Shown one piece after another: positions 17,123 to 26,656 of a stretch of 64,000 bases of DNA (position 1 is the first letter of the stretch; each line of letters begins with the position of its first letter). The translations under genes and the position numbers were made by a program. Location: the NCBI GenBank assembly GCA_900543085.1, contig UQQF01000001.1:186001-250000 (forward strand), in the 5' to 3' direction. The notes under the pieces are model-generated. The model ran no database searches, was not told the origin of the DNA, and was given only the letters and a program-made list of their open reading frames with translations. Origin of the DNA: an uncultured Eubacteriales bacterium (GTDB lineage: Bacteria; Bacillota; Clostridia; Oscillospirales; Oscillospiraceae).

Positions 17123-18910
17123 TCAGTTCAGCGGCAGCCTTATCTCAGCCTTGAAGAGATCTCCGTCCACGCTCAGGCTGAACTTGCCGTGCATGAGGTT
17201 CACAAGGCTCTGGGCGATGTTAAGCCCTAAGCCGCTGCCCTCAGTGTGGCGTGAGCTGTCGCCGCGCACGAAGCGCTCCATAAGCTCGTCGGCGGAGACG
17301 TTGAGCGGGTCACGGGAGATATTCTTTATGGAGATGACCGCTTCATTTCCCTCTATGCCGGCGTCAATATAGACGCGCGTACCGGCGAGGGCGTACTTGC
17401 AGACGTTATTGAAGAGGTTATCCAGCACGCGCCAGAGCAGCCTTCCGTCGGCCATAGCGCGCGGCGCTTCATCAGGGATGTTCACGATGACCGTGAGGTT
17501 CCCCTGCTCCATGCGCCGTCCGTACTCGGCGAGGCTCTGCTCGATTATCTCGCGCGTATTCGTGCGCTCGAGGTTAACGTTCATGTTGCCCGTGGACGCC
17601 TTGCTCGCCTCAACGAGATCCTCGGTGAGCTTCTTGAGGCGCTTGCTCTGACGGTCGAGCACCTCTAGGTACTCAGACTCCTGCTCGGGAGTGTGCGGCT
17701 TTTGGAGCAAATCCACATAGTTGACGATGCTGGTCAGCGGCGTCTTGATGTCGTGGCTGACGTTGGTAATTAGCTCGGTCTTGAGCCGCTCGGACTTCAT
17801 GCGCTGCTCGACCGCCGCGGCCATGCCGTCGCCGATGGAGTTGAGGTTCTCAGCGTGCTTTTTGAACTCCCAGTACATTTGCTGTGTGTCTATCTTCTCG
17901 TCGATCTCACCTCTGGCCATGCGCTCGCCCGCCGCCTTGAGCGTCTTCATCTGCCACGCGCCGAAGCACAGCGCAACGAACAGCGCAACGTTGTACACGA
18001 TTGCGATTAAAACCGCCAGGCCATCATAGTAACCGTAACCGAAGGCCAGCGCGCAGAAGAACAGTTCCAACACAATCGCTATACCGGCTATCAGCGCCGT
18101 GCGCGGGACTATGGGTATCTTCCTCGTCATGTACCATATCCAGCCGCAGAAGCGCTTGACCAGACTCCAGCACCACTTGACGGCACGCCAGCAGAGCCTG
18201 CACACCCAGCATATAAGCGTGTTGCGCCACCAGATGCCTCCGCCCAGCTTCACGCGGGTCGCGAGAGAGAGGAACGGCGCGAGGGCGACGACATAAGCGA
18301 TGTACCAGATTACGCACGAGGACACGGCGAATATCACGGCGGGCTCGGAGTAGACGAACATGCCGTAGGTGATGGGCACGAGGGCGTAGACGTAGGCGAC
18401 AATTATCAGCACTCCCAGCGCGCAGCATATCGCGGCGTAGACATCCAGCGGGATTTTGTCCATTACCAGCGGCACGACATCGTCGCGTCCGTTCCTGCGC
18501 CCCGCTCCGCACATGAGGAACGCCGCGCAGGCAATAAGCCCGAGCGCGCCGATGATTATAAGCGGCACGGCCCAGCTAGAAAGGTTATATATGATGTTCA
18601 TAAGCCCGACGGCGTATTCGTATTCGCTGCGGCTTATCACATCAGTGCCCAATTCGTCATCCAGCGTGGCTGTAAATTCCCCCGCGCTCGAAAAACGCCA
18701 CAGGTTGTCATAGCTCAGCAGCGCTTCAAACACGCCGAGCACCAACGTCGCGAAGAATATGAGCATGAGCACATAGACTATAGCCTTGACCCAGGCCATG
18801 CGGCTTATATACTGCCTGCCCGTTTTCGGCTTTTTTGCTTTTTTCTCTTTTCTGAGCCTCTCCGGCTCCGGCTTCTGCTCTGTTTCTACCCTGTCAAGAC
18901 TTTCATTCAT
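17123..18910 (-). CDS. Membrane sensor histidine kinase
   Basis: 595-aa sensor kinase. The N-terminal half contains several hydrophobic segments (roughly residues 42-65, 110-135, 150-180, 190-215, 260-310). A HAMP-like stretch (GEIDEKIDTQQMYWEFKKHAENL) leads to the H box ITNVSHDIKTPLTSIVNYVD, with a phospho-accepting His. The ATPase has N box DNLFNNVCKYA and G box GSGLGLNIAQSL, resembling the VanS/BaeS-type subfamily. It overlaps its response regulator by 4 bp (ATGA). The multi-pass sensor suggests a membrane signal; the ligand is not predictable. Confidence 0.92.
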   Translation of the reverse strand: MNESLDRVETEQKPEPERLRKEKKAKKPKTGRQYISRMAWVKAIVYVLMLIFFATLVLGVFEALLSYDNLWRFSSAGEFTATLDDELGTDVISRSEYEYAVGLMNIIYNLSSWAVPLIIIGALGLIACAAFLMCGAGRRNGRDDVVPLVMDKIPLDVYAAICCALGVLIIVAYVYALVPITYGMFVYSEPAVIFAVSSCVIWYIAYVVALAPFLSLATRVKLGGGIWWRNTLICWVCRLCWRAVKWCWSLVKRFCGWIWYMTRKIPIVPRTALIAGIAIVLELFFCALAFGYGYYDGLAVLIAIVYNVALFVALCFGAWQMKTLKAAGERMARGEIDEKIDTQQMYWEFKKHAENLNSIGDGMAAAVEQRMKSERLKTELITNVSHDIKTPLTSIVNYVDLLQKPHTPEQESEYLEVLDRQSKRLKKLTEDLVEASKASTGNMNVNLERTNTREIIEQSLAEYGRRMEQGNLTVIVNIPDEAPRAMADGRLLWRVLDNLFNNVCKYALAGTRVYIDAGIEGNEAVISIKNISRDPLNVSADELMERFVRGDSSRHTEGSGLGLNIAQSLVNLMHGKFSLSVDGDLFKAEIRLPLN

Positions 18911-19608
18911 TTCCTGGCCTCCATTTTGTACCCCTGGCCCCAGACAACTTTCAGGTATCTCGGCTCGCTGGGGTTTATCTCGATCTTCTCGCGGAGGTGT
19001 CGGATGTGGACTGCGACGCTGCTCTCGTTGCCGAGGGCGTTCTCGTTCCAGACGCGCTCGTATATCTGGCCGGAGGAGAACACGCGGTTGGGGTTGCGCA
19101 TCAGCAGGTGCAGTATGTTGTACTCGATGGGCGTCAGATTCACCGGCTCGCCGTCTACCATCACGGACTTCTCAGCGTCGTTCAGCTCGATGCCGCCGAT
19201 GCTGAGCACGTCCTTTACCGGCTCCGGCTTGAGCTGCCCGCCGAGGCGCATATAGCGCCGCAGGTGGCTGCGCACTCTCGCCTGTACTTCCACGGGGTCG
19301 AAGGGCTTCGTCACGTAGTCGTCGGCTCCGACGTTCAGACCCAGGACTTTGTCGCTCAGCTCGCTCTTGGCCGTGAGGAAGATAACGGGGATGTTGTACT
19401 CCTCTCGCAGCTTCACGGTCGCGGCTATGCCGTCCATCTCCGGCATCATGATGTCCATCAGCACGAGGTCTATGTTGTTCTGACGTATGCAGTCCAGCGC
19501 CTCGCGGCCGGTCGAGGCGGTGTAAAGCGTGTAGTCCTCGTTAGTGAGATAGATCTTCAGCGCCGCAACAATGTCCGGATCGTCGTCGCATATGAGTATC
19601 TTTGCCAT
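18907..19608 (-). CDS. OmpR-family response regulator
   Basis: DNA-binding partner of the adjacent kinase, about 233 aa. Receiver domain: acidic pocket CDDDPD, phospho-acceptor D in LVLMDIMMPEMDG, T/K switch in FLTAKSE and YVTKPFDP. The C-terminal winged helix has LTPIEYNILHLLMRNPNRVFS and AVHIRHLREKIEINPSEPRYLKVVWGQGYKM, typical of VanR/PhoB-like regulators. I use the ATG at 19608 (GAGG 8 bp upstream) rather than the GTG at 19617. Repeated GTTTAA words upstream may be an autoregulatory site. Confidence 0.94.
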   Translation of the reverse strand: MAKILICDDDPDIVAALKIYLTNEDYTLYTASTGREALDCIRQNNIDLVLMDIMMPEMDGIAATVKLREEYNIPVIFLTAKSELSDKVLGLNVGADDYVTKPFDPVEVQARVRSHLRRYMRLGGQLKPEPVKDVLSIGGIELNDAEKSVMVDGEPVNLTPIEYNILHLLMRNPNRVFSSGQIYERVWNENALGNESSVAVHIRHLREKIEINPSEPRYLKVVWGQGYKMEARK

Positions 19609-19643
19609 GTCCTTCACCTCGTGTTTATTATACGCTCAGTGCC

Positions 19644-19685
19644 GTTTAAGAAAAAAGACGCCTAAAGTTTAAAATCTGTTTAAGA
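19644..19685. promoter_or_regulatory. GTTTAA direct repeats upstream of the two-component genes
   Basis: Plus-strand GTTTAAG at 19644, GTTTAAAATCT at 19667 and GTTTAAGATGC at 19678. The last two are spaced 11 bp apart, the usual tandem spacing for OmpR-family dimers. A TATAAT on the minus strand lies nearby (19629-19634). Confidence 0.45.
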
Positions 19686-19704
19686 TGCCGCCCGGTCTTT
19701 AAAA

Positions 19705-19745
19705 AATGCGGAATAACCCCACGAATCCTGTAGAGTTATTCCGCT
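19705..19745 (-). terminator. Terminator after queA
   Basis: Minus strand: GGAATAAC/GTTATTCC stem with an inner loop, then ATTTTTT. It lies 11 bp beyond the queA stop. Confidence 0.75.
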
Positions 19746-19755
19746 GATCCCTGCG

Positions 19756-20778
19756 TCAGGATATGAACATCGCATCGCCGAACGAGAAGAAGCGATAGCG
19801 CTCCCTGACCGCCTCGGCATAGGCGTTCAGCACGTGCTCGCGTCCGGCGAAGGCGGAGACGAGCATGACAAGCGTGCTCTCGGGCAGGTGGAAGTTCGTC
19901 ACAAGCGCGTCCATGCACTTGAATTCATAGCCGGGGTAGATGAAGATGTTCGTCCAGCCGCTGGTCGGCTCCATGCTGCCGTCGGGCTTGGCGAAGCTCT
20001 CGACCGTGCGGCAGGAGGTCGTGCCCACGCAGACCACTCGCCCGCCCGCGGCCTTTGTCTCGTTTATGATGCGCGCGGTCTCCTCGGGCATTATGCAAAA
20101 CTCGCTGTGCATGTCGTGGTCTTCTATCTCGTCCTCCTTGACGGGGCGGAAGGTGCCCAGTCCGACGTGGAGGGTGACAAAGCACTCGCGCACGCCCTTG
20201 GCCGCTATCTTGTCAAGCAGCTCCCTGGTGAAGTGCAGTCCCGCCGTCGGCGCGGCGGCGGAGCCGAGCTCGCGCGAATACACCGTCTGATAGCGCTCGG
20301 CGTCCTGAAGCTCTTCCTTGATATAGGGCGGCAGGGGCATCTTGCCCAGGTGCTCGAGTATTTCGAGGAAAATGCCGTCGTAGTTGAACTGTATTATGCG
20401 GTTGCCGCCCTCTGCCACGCTGAGCACTTCGGCGGTCAGCTCGCCGCCGCCGAAGCTCAGGTGCGTGCCGGGCTTGGTCTTGCGTCCCGGGCGCGTGAGG
20501 CACTCCCACTGTCCGCCGCCCAGGTCGCGCAGCAGCAGCACTTCCACCGCGCCGCCCGTCTCGCGGCTGCCCAGCAGCCTGGCGGGCAGGACGCGCGAGT
20601 CGTTCATGACCAGGCAGTCGCCGGGGTTTAGCATATCCGCCAGGTCGGTGAACACGCGGTGGGTGATCTCGCCGCTGTACCTGTCCAGGCACATCAGGCG
20701 TGAGGAGTCGCGCTTTTCCAGCGGGGTCTGGGCGATAAGCTCCTCGGGCAGGTCAAAGTAAAAATCCGATTTCTTCAT
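19756..20778 (-). CDS. queA: S-adenosylmethionine:tRNA ribosyltransferase-isomerase QueA
   Basis: Makes epoxyqueuosine in tRNA (queuosine pathway) from 7-aminomethyl-deazaguanine-tRNA and SAM. The 340-aa product starts [17 protein letters not shown]. It also has RDSSRLM, the [21 protein letters not shown] segment and late motifs [21 protein letters not shown] and [10 protein letters not shown], all diagnostic. Start chosen at 20778 (AGGTG 5 bp upstream). No other queuosine gene is nearby; it follows the SpoIID-domain gene by about 8 bp. Confidence 0.96.
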   Translation of the reverse strand: MKKSDFYFDLPEELIAQTPLEKRDSSRLMCLDRYSGEITHRVFTDLADMLNPGDCLVMNDSRVLPARLLGSRETGGAVEVLLLRDLGGGQWECLTRPGRKTKPGTHLSFGGGELTAEVLSVAEGGNRIIQFNYDGIFLEILEHLGKMPLPPYIKEELQDAERYQTVYSRELGSAAAPTAGLHFTRELLDKIAAKGVRECFVTLHVGLGTFRPVKEDEIEDHDMHSEFCIMPEETARIINETKAAGGRVVCVGTTSCRTVESFAKPDGSMEPTSGWTNIFIYPGYEFKCMDALVTNFHLPESTLVMLVSAFAGREHVLNAYAEAVRERYRFFSFGDAMFIS

Positions 20779-20786
20779 TTCACACC

Positions 20787-22478
20787 TCAACGCACTACTC
20801 CGCGCGAAAGCTCGACGCCGGTGTAGTAGAAGTTGATAATCTGGTCAAAGGTAAAGCCGTAGGTGTCGGCCATGGCATAGGCGCCGTACTGGCTCATGCC
20901 CAGGCTGTGTCCCCATCCGCCGCCGGTGAAGGTGAAGCCGCCGGAGGCTTCGGAGACGTCAAAGTGTATGCTGTTCAGCCCCAGCACCGCAGTGACGAGG
21001 TTGTAGCACTCGCTGCGGCGGAACGTGGCCGTGCGCCCGTCGGAGTCGGTCATGGTCAGGCCTATCACGTTCCCGCTGCCGGACAGCTCAAGCTCCACGT
21101 CCGTGACATTTGAAAGCGCGTAGCCGTACCTGTTCGCCGCCGAGGCGAGCTGCGAGCCGGTCACGGTCTTCGTCCAGCTGCTGTTGGCGTTCAGGCTGTT
21201 GGACGCGGCCTCGTACGGGTCGACCTTGCCCACGAGGTAGGGCACGGCAGAGTACATGACGTTCTCGCTGTTCTCGGTGGCTCCGCCGTTGGACGAGCAG
21301 TACAGCGCGTCTATCGCCTTGCCGTCATAGGTTATGTACAGCCCCTCCGTCGCCTCGACGGCCGCGTCCGTGCCCGATGTGGAGGCGTTGGTGCCGCGGT
21401 AGACTTGGCTGTAGGTGTCGTTGGTCACGTCGCAGTTGTAGGTGCTCAGGGCGTTGAAGCGGCTGACAACGTATGTACGCGCGCACATAGCCTGCGCCTT
21501 CAGGGCTTCCAGCGGCCATCCGTCGCTCATCTCATATGGGAGGACACCCTTGACATAGTCCTCTATGTCCACCACGTTCACGACGGTCAGCCGCTCGCCG
21601 TCGCGCCGCGTGTACTCAAAGCCGCCGCGGTAGGTATAGCCGCGGAACCAGGTGAGCGCGTCGCCGCGCGTGCTGCGCGGCTCGACCGCCAGGCTGTGCT
21701 GGCTGCCGCAGTCGAACTCGAACAGTATGGACGCGTCCTCGGTTCTGGTTACCACCACGCAGCGGTCGCTGGCGGTGTATACCTCGCCGTAGCCGCCGGC
21801 GGCGTCCAGCGCGAGCTGCGCCTCGCCCGCCGTCTCAAACTCGCCGTAGAGGGCGTAGAAGCGGCCGTTATAGTACGCGGGGAAGCCGTCGGAATACTCG
21901 CTCGCCGACAAGAACGCCTCGTCATAGGTGGAGTACGTGCCGGGCAGGCGTATGTGATAGCAGCCCACGGCGCCGCCGCCGGTGGAGGTGTTGCGGTCTA
22001 TGACCATCGTTATCTCGGTCTCGTCCGTGCCGCCGAGTGCGTGGAACTCGCGCTCCGGGTCATAGTAGCCGAAGTCGTAGCCGCTGCCGACCTCGTTTTC
22101 AAGGTTCGCGTAATCCAGCGTGGGGTTGCGCACGCTGCTCTCGTCCGCGTAGTAGTAGAGCGCGACGCGCACCTTGTCGTAGGGCAGCTCCAGCGTGCCG
22201 GTGACCTCCAGGTGCTCGGGGTCGCCCTCCGGCACGGAGGCGCCGCTGCCGAGCTGTGCAAGGCCGTTTGCGGTCATGACATACTGCCCAGAGCCGCTAA
22301 GCTGCGTCACTCCGCCGGAACCGAGGGCGTACATGCCGTCCAGCGTACCGGGCTGGGGCGAACCGTTTATATACACCTCGTCGCCGGACGCCAGCGCCCC
22401 GACGGCGCCCAGGCTGAGCGCAAGAGCAGCCGCGAGCGCGGCCGCCAGTATATTCTTCCGATATTTCCCTGTCTTCAT
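20787..22478 (-). CDS. SpoIID/LytB-domain protein
   Basis: 563-aa exported protein. Signal peptide ([22 protein letters not shown]), then a central region with a SPOR-like segment ([18 protein letters not shown], about 210-250). The C-terminal SpoIID/LytB domain has [41 protein letters not shown] and [19 protein letters not shown]. SpoIID is a peptidoglycan lytic transglycosylase used in engulfment. This larger version with a SPOR-like module could instead act in vegetative wall remodelling. Start 22478 is chosen for the AGGTGGA ribosome site. Divergent from asd. Confidence 0.88.
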   Translation of the reverse strand: MKTGKYRKNILAAALAAALALSLGAVGALASGDEVYINGSPQPGTLDGMYALGSGGVTQLSGSGQYVMTANGLAQLGSGASVPEGDPEHLEVTGTLELPYDKVRVALYYYADESSVRNPTLDYANLENEVGSGYDFGYYDPEREFHALGGTDETEITMVIDRNTSTGGGAVGCYHIRLPGTYSTYDEAFLSASEYSDGFPAYYNGRFYALYGEFETAGEAQLALDAAGGYGEVYTASDRCVVVTRTEDASILFEFDCGSQHSLAVEPRSTRGDALTWFRGYTYRGGFEYTRRDGERLTVVNVVDIEDYVKGVLPYEMSDGWPLEALKAQAMCARTYVVSRFNALSTYNCDVTNDTYSQVYRGTNASTSGTDAAVEATEGLYITYDGKAIDALYCSSNGGATENSENVMYSAVPYLVGKVDPYEAASNSLNANSSWTKTVTGSQLASAANRYGYALSNVTDVELELSGSGNVIGLTMTDSDGRTATFRRSECYNLVTAVLGLNSIHFDVSEASGGFTFTGGGWGHSLGMSQYGAYAMADTYGFTFDQIINFYYTGVELSRGVVR

Positions 22479-22514
22479 ACTTCCACCTTTGGATGTTTTC
22501 ATTTTGACGATTTA

Positions 22515-22543
22515 TTGACTGAAAGCGCGTTGGGTGATAATAT
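22515..22543 (+). promoter_or_regulatory. Sigma-A promoter of asd-dapA-dapB
   Basis: TTGACT (22515-22520), 17-bp spacer, TAATAT (22538-22543). The predicted leader of about 140 nt contains one short stem (CATACGA/TCGTATG near 22649-22672); I do not see a lysine riboswitch. Confidence 0.6.
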
Positions 22544-22690
22544 AAGTAGAAAGCCGGACGCATCGTCAGCAATCGACAAATTTACATCCATTATAGTAGC
22601 TGACGGCCGCAATTGCAAGCACGGCTTGTACCGGCATTATTCAGCACACATACGAATACTCTTATCGTATGGCGAAAGGAAGGTCTTGCA

Positions 22691-23776
22691 ATGGAAAAAC
22701 TTAAAGTAGGCGTCATTGGCGGCACCGGTATGGTGGGTCAGCGCTTTGTAACCCTTATAGCGAACCACCCCTGGTTCGAGCTGAAGGTCATCGCCGCGAG
22801 TAAGCGCAGCGCGGGCAAGACCTACGAGGAGGCCGTCTCCAAGCGTTGGGCGCTGGACGTCCCGATGCCCGAGTGCGCAAAGAGTATCGTCATCAAGGAC
22901 GCCTCGGACGTGGCTTCCGTCGCCGGCGAGGTGGACTTCGTCTTCTCCGCCGTGGACATGAAGAAGGAGGAGATACTTGCGCTCGAGGAGGAGTACGCCA
23001 GGAGCGAGACTCCGGTCGTCTCCAACAACAGCGCCAACCGCTGGACCCCGGACGTGCCGATGGTCATCCCAGAGATAAACCCTGAGCACCTGGAGATCAT
23101 CCCCGCGCAGAAAAAGCGCCTGGGCACCACGCGCGGCTTCATCGCCGTCAAGAGCAACTGCTCCATCCAGAGCTACGTCCCCGCCCTCTCACCGCTGAGG
23201 CTGGAGTACGGGCTGAACAAGATCCTCGTCTGCACCTATCAGGCCATCTCCGGCGCAGGAAAGACCTTCGAGACCTGGCCTGAAATGGTCGACAACGTCA
23301 TCCCCTACATCGGCGGCGAGGAGGAAAAGAGCGAGCAGGAGCCCATGAAGGTCTGGGGCAGGGTCGACGGCGACCACATCGCCAACGCCGAGAAGCCGGC
23401 CATCACCGCGCAGTGCCTGCGCGTCCCCGCCTCCAACGGCCACATGGCCGCCGTGTTCTGCTCCTTTGACAAGACGCCGTCCATGGACGAGATGAAGGCC
23501 GTCTGGGCGGCCTACAAGGGCAGGCCGCAGGAGCTGAAGCTCCCCAGCGCGCCGGAGCAGTTCCTCAAATACTATGAGGAGCCCGACCGTCCCCAGACGC
23601 GCCTCGACCGCATGAACGAGGGCGGGATGCAGATCTCCATCGGCCGCCTTCGCCCCGACACGCAGTACGACTACAAGTTCGTCTGCCTGAGCCACAACAC
23701 CCTGCGCGGCGCCGCCGGCGGAGCGGTGGAGCTGGCCGAGCTGCTGGCCGCCGAGGGCTACATCACCAAAAAGTAA
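22691..23776 (+). CDS. asd: Aspartate-semialdehyde dehydrogenase
   Basis: Reduces aspartyl phosphate to aspartate semialdehyde for lysine/diaminopimelate, threonine and methionine synthesis. The 361-aa product has the NADP loop VGVIGGTGMVGQRFVTLI, the active-site cysteine in VKSNCSIQSYVPAL and the catalytic-histidine region LRVPASNGHMAAVF. Length and motifs are of the archaeal/fungal-like Asd type rather than the E. coli type. Start at 22691 has AAGGAAGG 7 bp upstream. First gene of asd-dapA-dapB. Confidence 0.95.
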   Translation: MEKLKVGVIGGTGMVGQRFVTLIANHPWFELKVIAASKRSAGKTYEEAVSKRWALDVPMPECAKSIVIKDASDVASVAGEVDFVFSAVDMKKEEILALEEEYARSETPVVSNNSANRWTPDVPMVIPEINPEHLEIIPAQKKRLGTTRGFIAVKSNCSIQSYVPALSPLRLEYGLNKILVCTYQAISGAGKTFETWPEMVDNVIPYIGGEEEKSEQEPMKVWGRVDGDHIANAEKPAITAQCLRVPASNGHMAAVFCSFDKTPSMDEMKAVWAAYKGRPQELKLPSAPEQFLKYYEEPDRPQTRLDRMNEGGMQISIGRLRPDTQYDYKFVCLSHNTLRGAAGGAVELAELLAAEGYITKK

Positions 23777-23786
23777 AAGTCCGAGA

Positions 23787-23824
23787 CCGTCCCCGCCGCC
23801 CGCAGACGGGCGTCCGGGGGACGG
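23787..23824 (+). other. Intercistronic hairpin between asd and dapA
   Basis: Strong GC-rich stem (CCGTCCCC ... GGGGACGG with an inner GCCCG/CGGGC stem) without a T-run. It may protect the asd message or slow polymerase rather than terminate. Confidence 0.5.
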
Positions 23825-23864
23825 AGAACATACTTCATCAAACTGAGAAGGAGGATAAGCAATC

Positions 23865-24758
23865 ATGGCCAAGACACCTATATTCACCGGCTCGTGCACA
23901 GCCATCGTCACGCCGTTTACCGAGACCGGGGTAGATTACGCCAAGTACGCCGAGCTCATTGACTTCCAGTACGCCGGCGGAACCAGCGCGATACTGGTCT
24001 GTGGAACCACGGGTGAAAACCCCACGCACACCGAGGAAGAACACAACAAGCTTGTAGAACTCACGGTCGAAAAGTGCGCCGGGCGCATGAAGGTCATAGC
24101 GGGCGTCGGCTCGTACAACACCGAGCACGCGCTTGAGCAGGCCAAACAGGCCGAGGCCGCCGGAGCCGACGGCATCCTCATGGTCACGCCCTATTACAAC
24201 AAGTCCACGCAGAAGGGTCTCATCGAGCACTTCACGTATGTCGCCGACCGCGTGAACGTACCCATGATACTGTACAACGTCCCCTCTCGCACCGGCATCG
24301 GCATCAAACCCGCCACGTACAAGGCGCTCAGCCAGCACCCGAACATCAACGGCGTCAAGGAGGCCAGCGGCAACATAGGCGAGTACTCGCTCACGCGCAG
24401 CATGTGCGGCGACGACCTCGTGTTCTGGTCCGGCAACGACTCCGACACCGTGGCCATGATGGCGCTCGGCGCGGTAGGCGTCATCTCCGTCGCCTCCAAC
24501 ATCATCCCGGCCGACGTCGCCAAGCTCTGCGAGCTGTGTCTCGCCGGCGACTTCAAGGCCGCCACGCAGCACTATTTCAAGCTGGCCGACTTCTTTGACA
24601 AGCTGTTCATAGAGACGAACCCCATCCCGGTCAAGACCGCGATGAACCTCGCCGGAATGAACGTCGGCAAGCTCCGCCTCCCGCTGGTCGACATGGCCGA
24701 GGACACCAAGGCCAAGCTTATCGAGAGCATGCACGGCGTCGGTCTGAAGACCGTATAA
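23865..24758 (+). CDS. dapA: 4-hydroxy-tetrahydrodipicolinate synthase
   Basis: Condenses pyruvate with aspartate semialdehyde. The 297-aa TIM barrel shows GTSAILVCGTTGENPTHT, the catalytic tyrosine motif YNVPSRTGIGI and the Schiff-base lysine in GVKEASGN. The ribosome site AGGAGG is ideal. It supplies both lysine and the dipicolinate of spores. It is followed 15 bp later by dapB. Confidence 0.97.
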   Translation: MAKTPIFTGSCTAIVTPFTETGVDYAKYAELIDFQYAGGTSAILVCGTTGENPTHTEEEHNKLVELTVEKCAGRMKVIAGVGSYNTEHALEQAKQAEAAGADGILMVTPYYNKSTQKGLIEHFTYVADRVNVPMILYNVPSRTGIGIKPATYKALSQHPNINGVKEASGNIGEYSLTRSMCGDDLVFWSGNDSDTVAMMALGAVGVISVASNIIPADVAKLCELCLAGDFKAATQHYFKLADFFDKLFIETNPIPVKTAMNLAGMNVGKLRLPLVDMAEDTKAKLIESMHGVGLKTV

Positions 24759-24773
24759 GGCGAGGGCGCGGCT

Positions 24774-25535
24774 ATGCTAAAGATAATCGTCTCAGGCTGC
24801 AACGGCCACATGGGGCAGAGCGTGGTAAACCTCTGCTCCGGTATGGACGACGTGGAGATACCCTGCGGCTTCAACCGCACGCCGCTTGAGAAAAACGGCT
24901 TCCCCGTCTACTCTGTCCCCGGCGACTACGCCGGAGAGGCCGACGTGGTCATAGATTTCTCCAACCCCGCCAACCTCACGGCGCTGCTGGAATACTGCGT
25001 CAGCCGTCAGATACCCGCCGTGCTGTGCACCACCGGTTACTCCGAGCAGCAGTTCGCGGAGATCGAGGAGGCGGGAAAGAAAGTGCCGCTGTTCAAAAGC
25101 GGCAACATGTCCCTCGGCATAAACCTCATGATGCGCCTGGTGCGCAAGGCCGCGGCGGTCCTGGGCGAGAACTTCGACGTGGAGATACTCGAGCGGCACC
25201 ACAACCGCAAGCTCGACGCGCCGAGCGGCACCGCCCTCATGCTGGCCGACGCCGCCGCCGAGGCTCTGCCCTATCAGCCGGAGTACGTATACGAGCGGCA
25301 CAGCGTCAGGCAGAAGCGCCGCCGCGAGGAGATAGGCATCTCGTCCATACGCGGAGGAACCATAGTCGGCGAGCACGAGGTGATTTTTGCCGGCACCGAC
25401 GAGGTGTTCACTCTCCGTCACGAGGCGCTCAGCCGCGAGGTGTTCGCCTCCGGCGCCATCGCCGCCGCGAAGTACATCGCCTCCGTCAAGGAGCCGGGCA
25501 TCTACGACATGGACGACCTGCTCGGAGATATTTGA
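24774..25535 (+). CDS. dapB: 4-hydroxy-tetrahydrodipicolinate reductase
   Basis: Second step of the diaminopimelate branch. The 253-aa product has the nucleotide-binding start IIVSGCNGHMGQSV, the family signature EILERHHNRKLDAPSGTAL and the late DEVFTLRHEALSREVFASGA. Together with asd and dapA it forms a three-gene operon ending in a clear terminator. dapF, dapL and other later genes are absent from the window. Confidence 0.97.
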   Translation: MLKIIVSGCNGHMGQSVVNLCSGMDDVEIPCGFNRTPLEKNGFPVYSVPGDYAGEADVVIDFSNPANLTALLEYCVSRQIPAVLCTTGYSEQQFAEIEEAGKKVPLFKSGNMSLGINLMMRLVRKAAAVLGENFDVEILERHHNRKLDAPSGTALMLADAAAEALPYQPEYVYERHSVRQKRRREEIGISSIRGGTIVGEHEVIFAGTDEVFTLRHEALSREVFASGAIAAAKYIASVKEPGIYDMDDLLGDI

Positions 25536-25553
25536 GAATACGGATACAACAGC

Positions 25554-25590
25554 AAAAAGCGGACCGGAGATTTACTCCTGTCCGCTTTTT
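25554..25590. terminator. Terminator between dapB and the AraC-type gene
   Basis: AAAAAGCGGAC/GTCCGCTTTTT stem with an inner GAG/CTC pairing. A/T tails on both sides make it usable by both convergent genes. Confidence 0.85.
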
Positions 25591-25592
25591 GA

Positions 25593-26447
25593 TTACTCCT
25601 GCCTTTTTCTCACGGGTATCCAGACCTCGTAGGCGGTGTTTTCAGGGTTCGGCTCGAAGTACACCTCGATGTCGGGACCATTTGTAAACTCATAGCCGGA
25701 GGTTGGCAGCCACTCCGTCACTATGCGCCCTTCCAGCTCCTGAATTGACTTCCCCGTCCCGGAGCCGGGGAACACAGCCCAGGTGCAGCCCGGGACGACA
25801 TACTCCTCCAGCGCGTCGTCGATTTCGGCGGCGGACGAGACCGCTATATAGTAGCGCCACTCCTCGCCGTCTGTGCACACGCTCACGCCCAGGACTCCGC
25901 GCGGCTCGCCGTTCATCAGCGAGACGATTTTTTCTATCGTGCCGTCCTCGACCGCGCCCTGCCACATCTGCGGCACCTCCGCAAAGTTGCGCTCGATCTC
26001 CCGGCTCAGCGGGAAGGACTTTCCGACGATGCGAAACGCCTTCCCCGTCTCTATACGGTAGTTCATTTCCTCCACTCCCTTGACGGTGACTTTGATGGTT
26101 ATTGGGGGAAACGACTTTATCGGGACGCCCTCGCCCCTGACCGCGGACGGGCTGACGCCGTGGACGGAATGAAACGCCCTGTTGAACGCGGTCGGCGAGG
26201 CGTAGCCGTACTTAGCCGCCACGTCTATTATCTTCGCCTCCCCGCCCTGTATGTCCACCGCCGCAAGCGACATCTTCCTCCTGCGGATATACTCGGACAG
26301 GGGCACGCCGGCGATATAGTTGAACATCCTCTGGAAGTGGTACGCGGAGCAGCAGGCGATTTGGCCGAGCTTCTCGTACTCTATCTCGCCGGTCAGGTTG
26401 TCTTCAATGTAGCGCACGGCTTCGTTCAGCCTGTCGATCCAGTCCAT
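25593..26447 (-). CDS. AraC-family regulator with GyrI-like effector domain
   Basis: 284-aa transcription factor. N-terminal double helix-turn-helix: YIEDNLTGEIEYEKLGQIACCSAYHFQRMF and DVAAKYGYASPTAFNRAFHSVHGVSPS. The C-terminal half (about 115-284) is a GyrI-like/bacterial effector-binding domain (FRIVGKSFPLSREIERNFAEV, EVWIPVRK). Such Rob/TipA-like proteins bind small hydrophobic compounds and control efflux or stress genes. No obvious target is adjacent. Monocistronic. Confidence 0.9.
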   Translation of the reverse strand: MDWIDRLNEAVRYIEDNLTGEIEYEKLGQIACCSAYHFQRMFNYIAGVPLSEYIRRRKMSLAAVDIQGGEAKIIDVAAKYGYASPTAFNRAFHSVHGVSPSAVRGEGVPIKSFPPITIKVTVKGVEEMNYRIETGKAFRIVGKSFPLSREIERNFAEVPQMWQGAVEDGTIEKIVSLMNGEPRGVLGVSVCTDGEEWRYYIAVSSAAEIDDALEEYVVPGCTWAVFPGSGTGKSIQELEGRIVTEWLPTSGYEFTNGPDIEVYFEPNPENTAYEVWIPVRKRQE

Positions 26448-26549
26448 AGCCGCTCCCCCTTTTGCAATTACATTTTATCAGCCCGCCGAGGGCTTGTCCT
26501 CTCTTTTCCTGCACCAAAAAGCGAGCTTGGCACTGCTCACATAACGGAG

Positions 26550-26576
26550 AAACGGCACAGCGTGGCTGTGCCGTTT
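26550..26576 (-). terminator. Hairpin terminator ending the one-carbon operon
   Basis: AAACGGCACAGC/GCTGTGCCGTTT stem with three-base loop, 81 bp past the small lipoprotein. The T-run is short (TTTCT). The same stem sequence ends the flavodoxin gene at 43817. Confidence 0.6.
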
Positions 26577-26656
26577 GCCGTAGGTAAGGTACCAGATACT
26601 TCTTTCTTTTATTTATTCAGTGAAGAGCGCAAATCATGTATTTTCCCGAACCAATT

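Noticed and set aside
22544..22690. Lysine riboswitch before asd
   Set aside because: The leader is about 140 nt with one short stem, lacking the five-helix junction; no terminator before the start.
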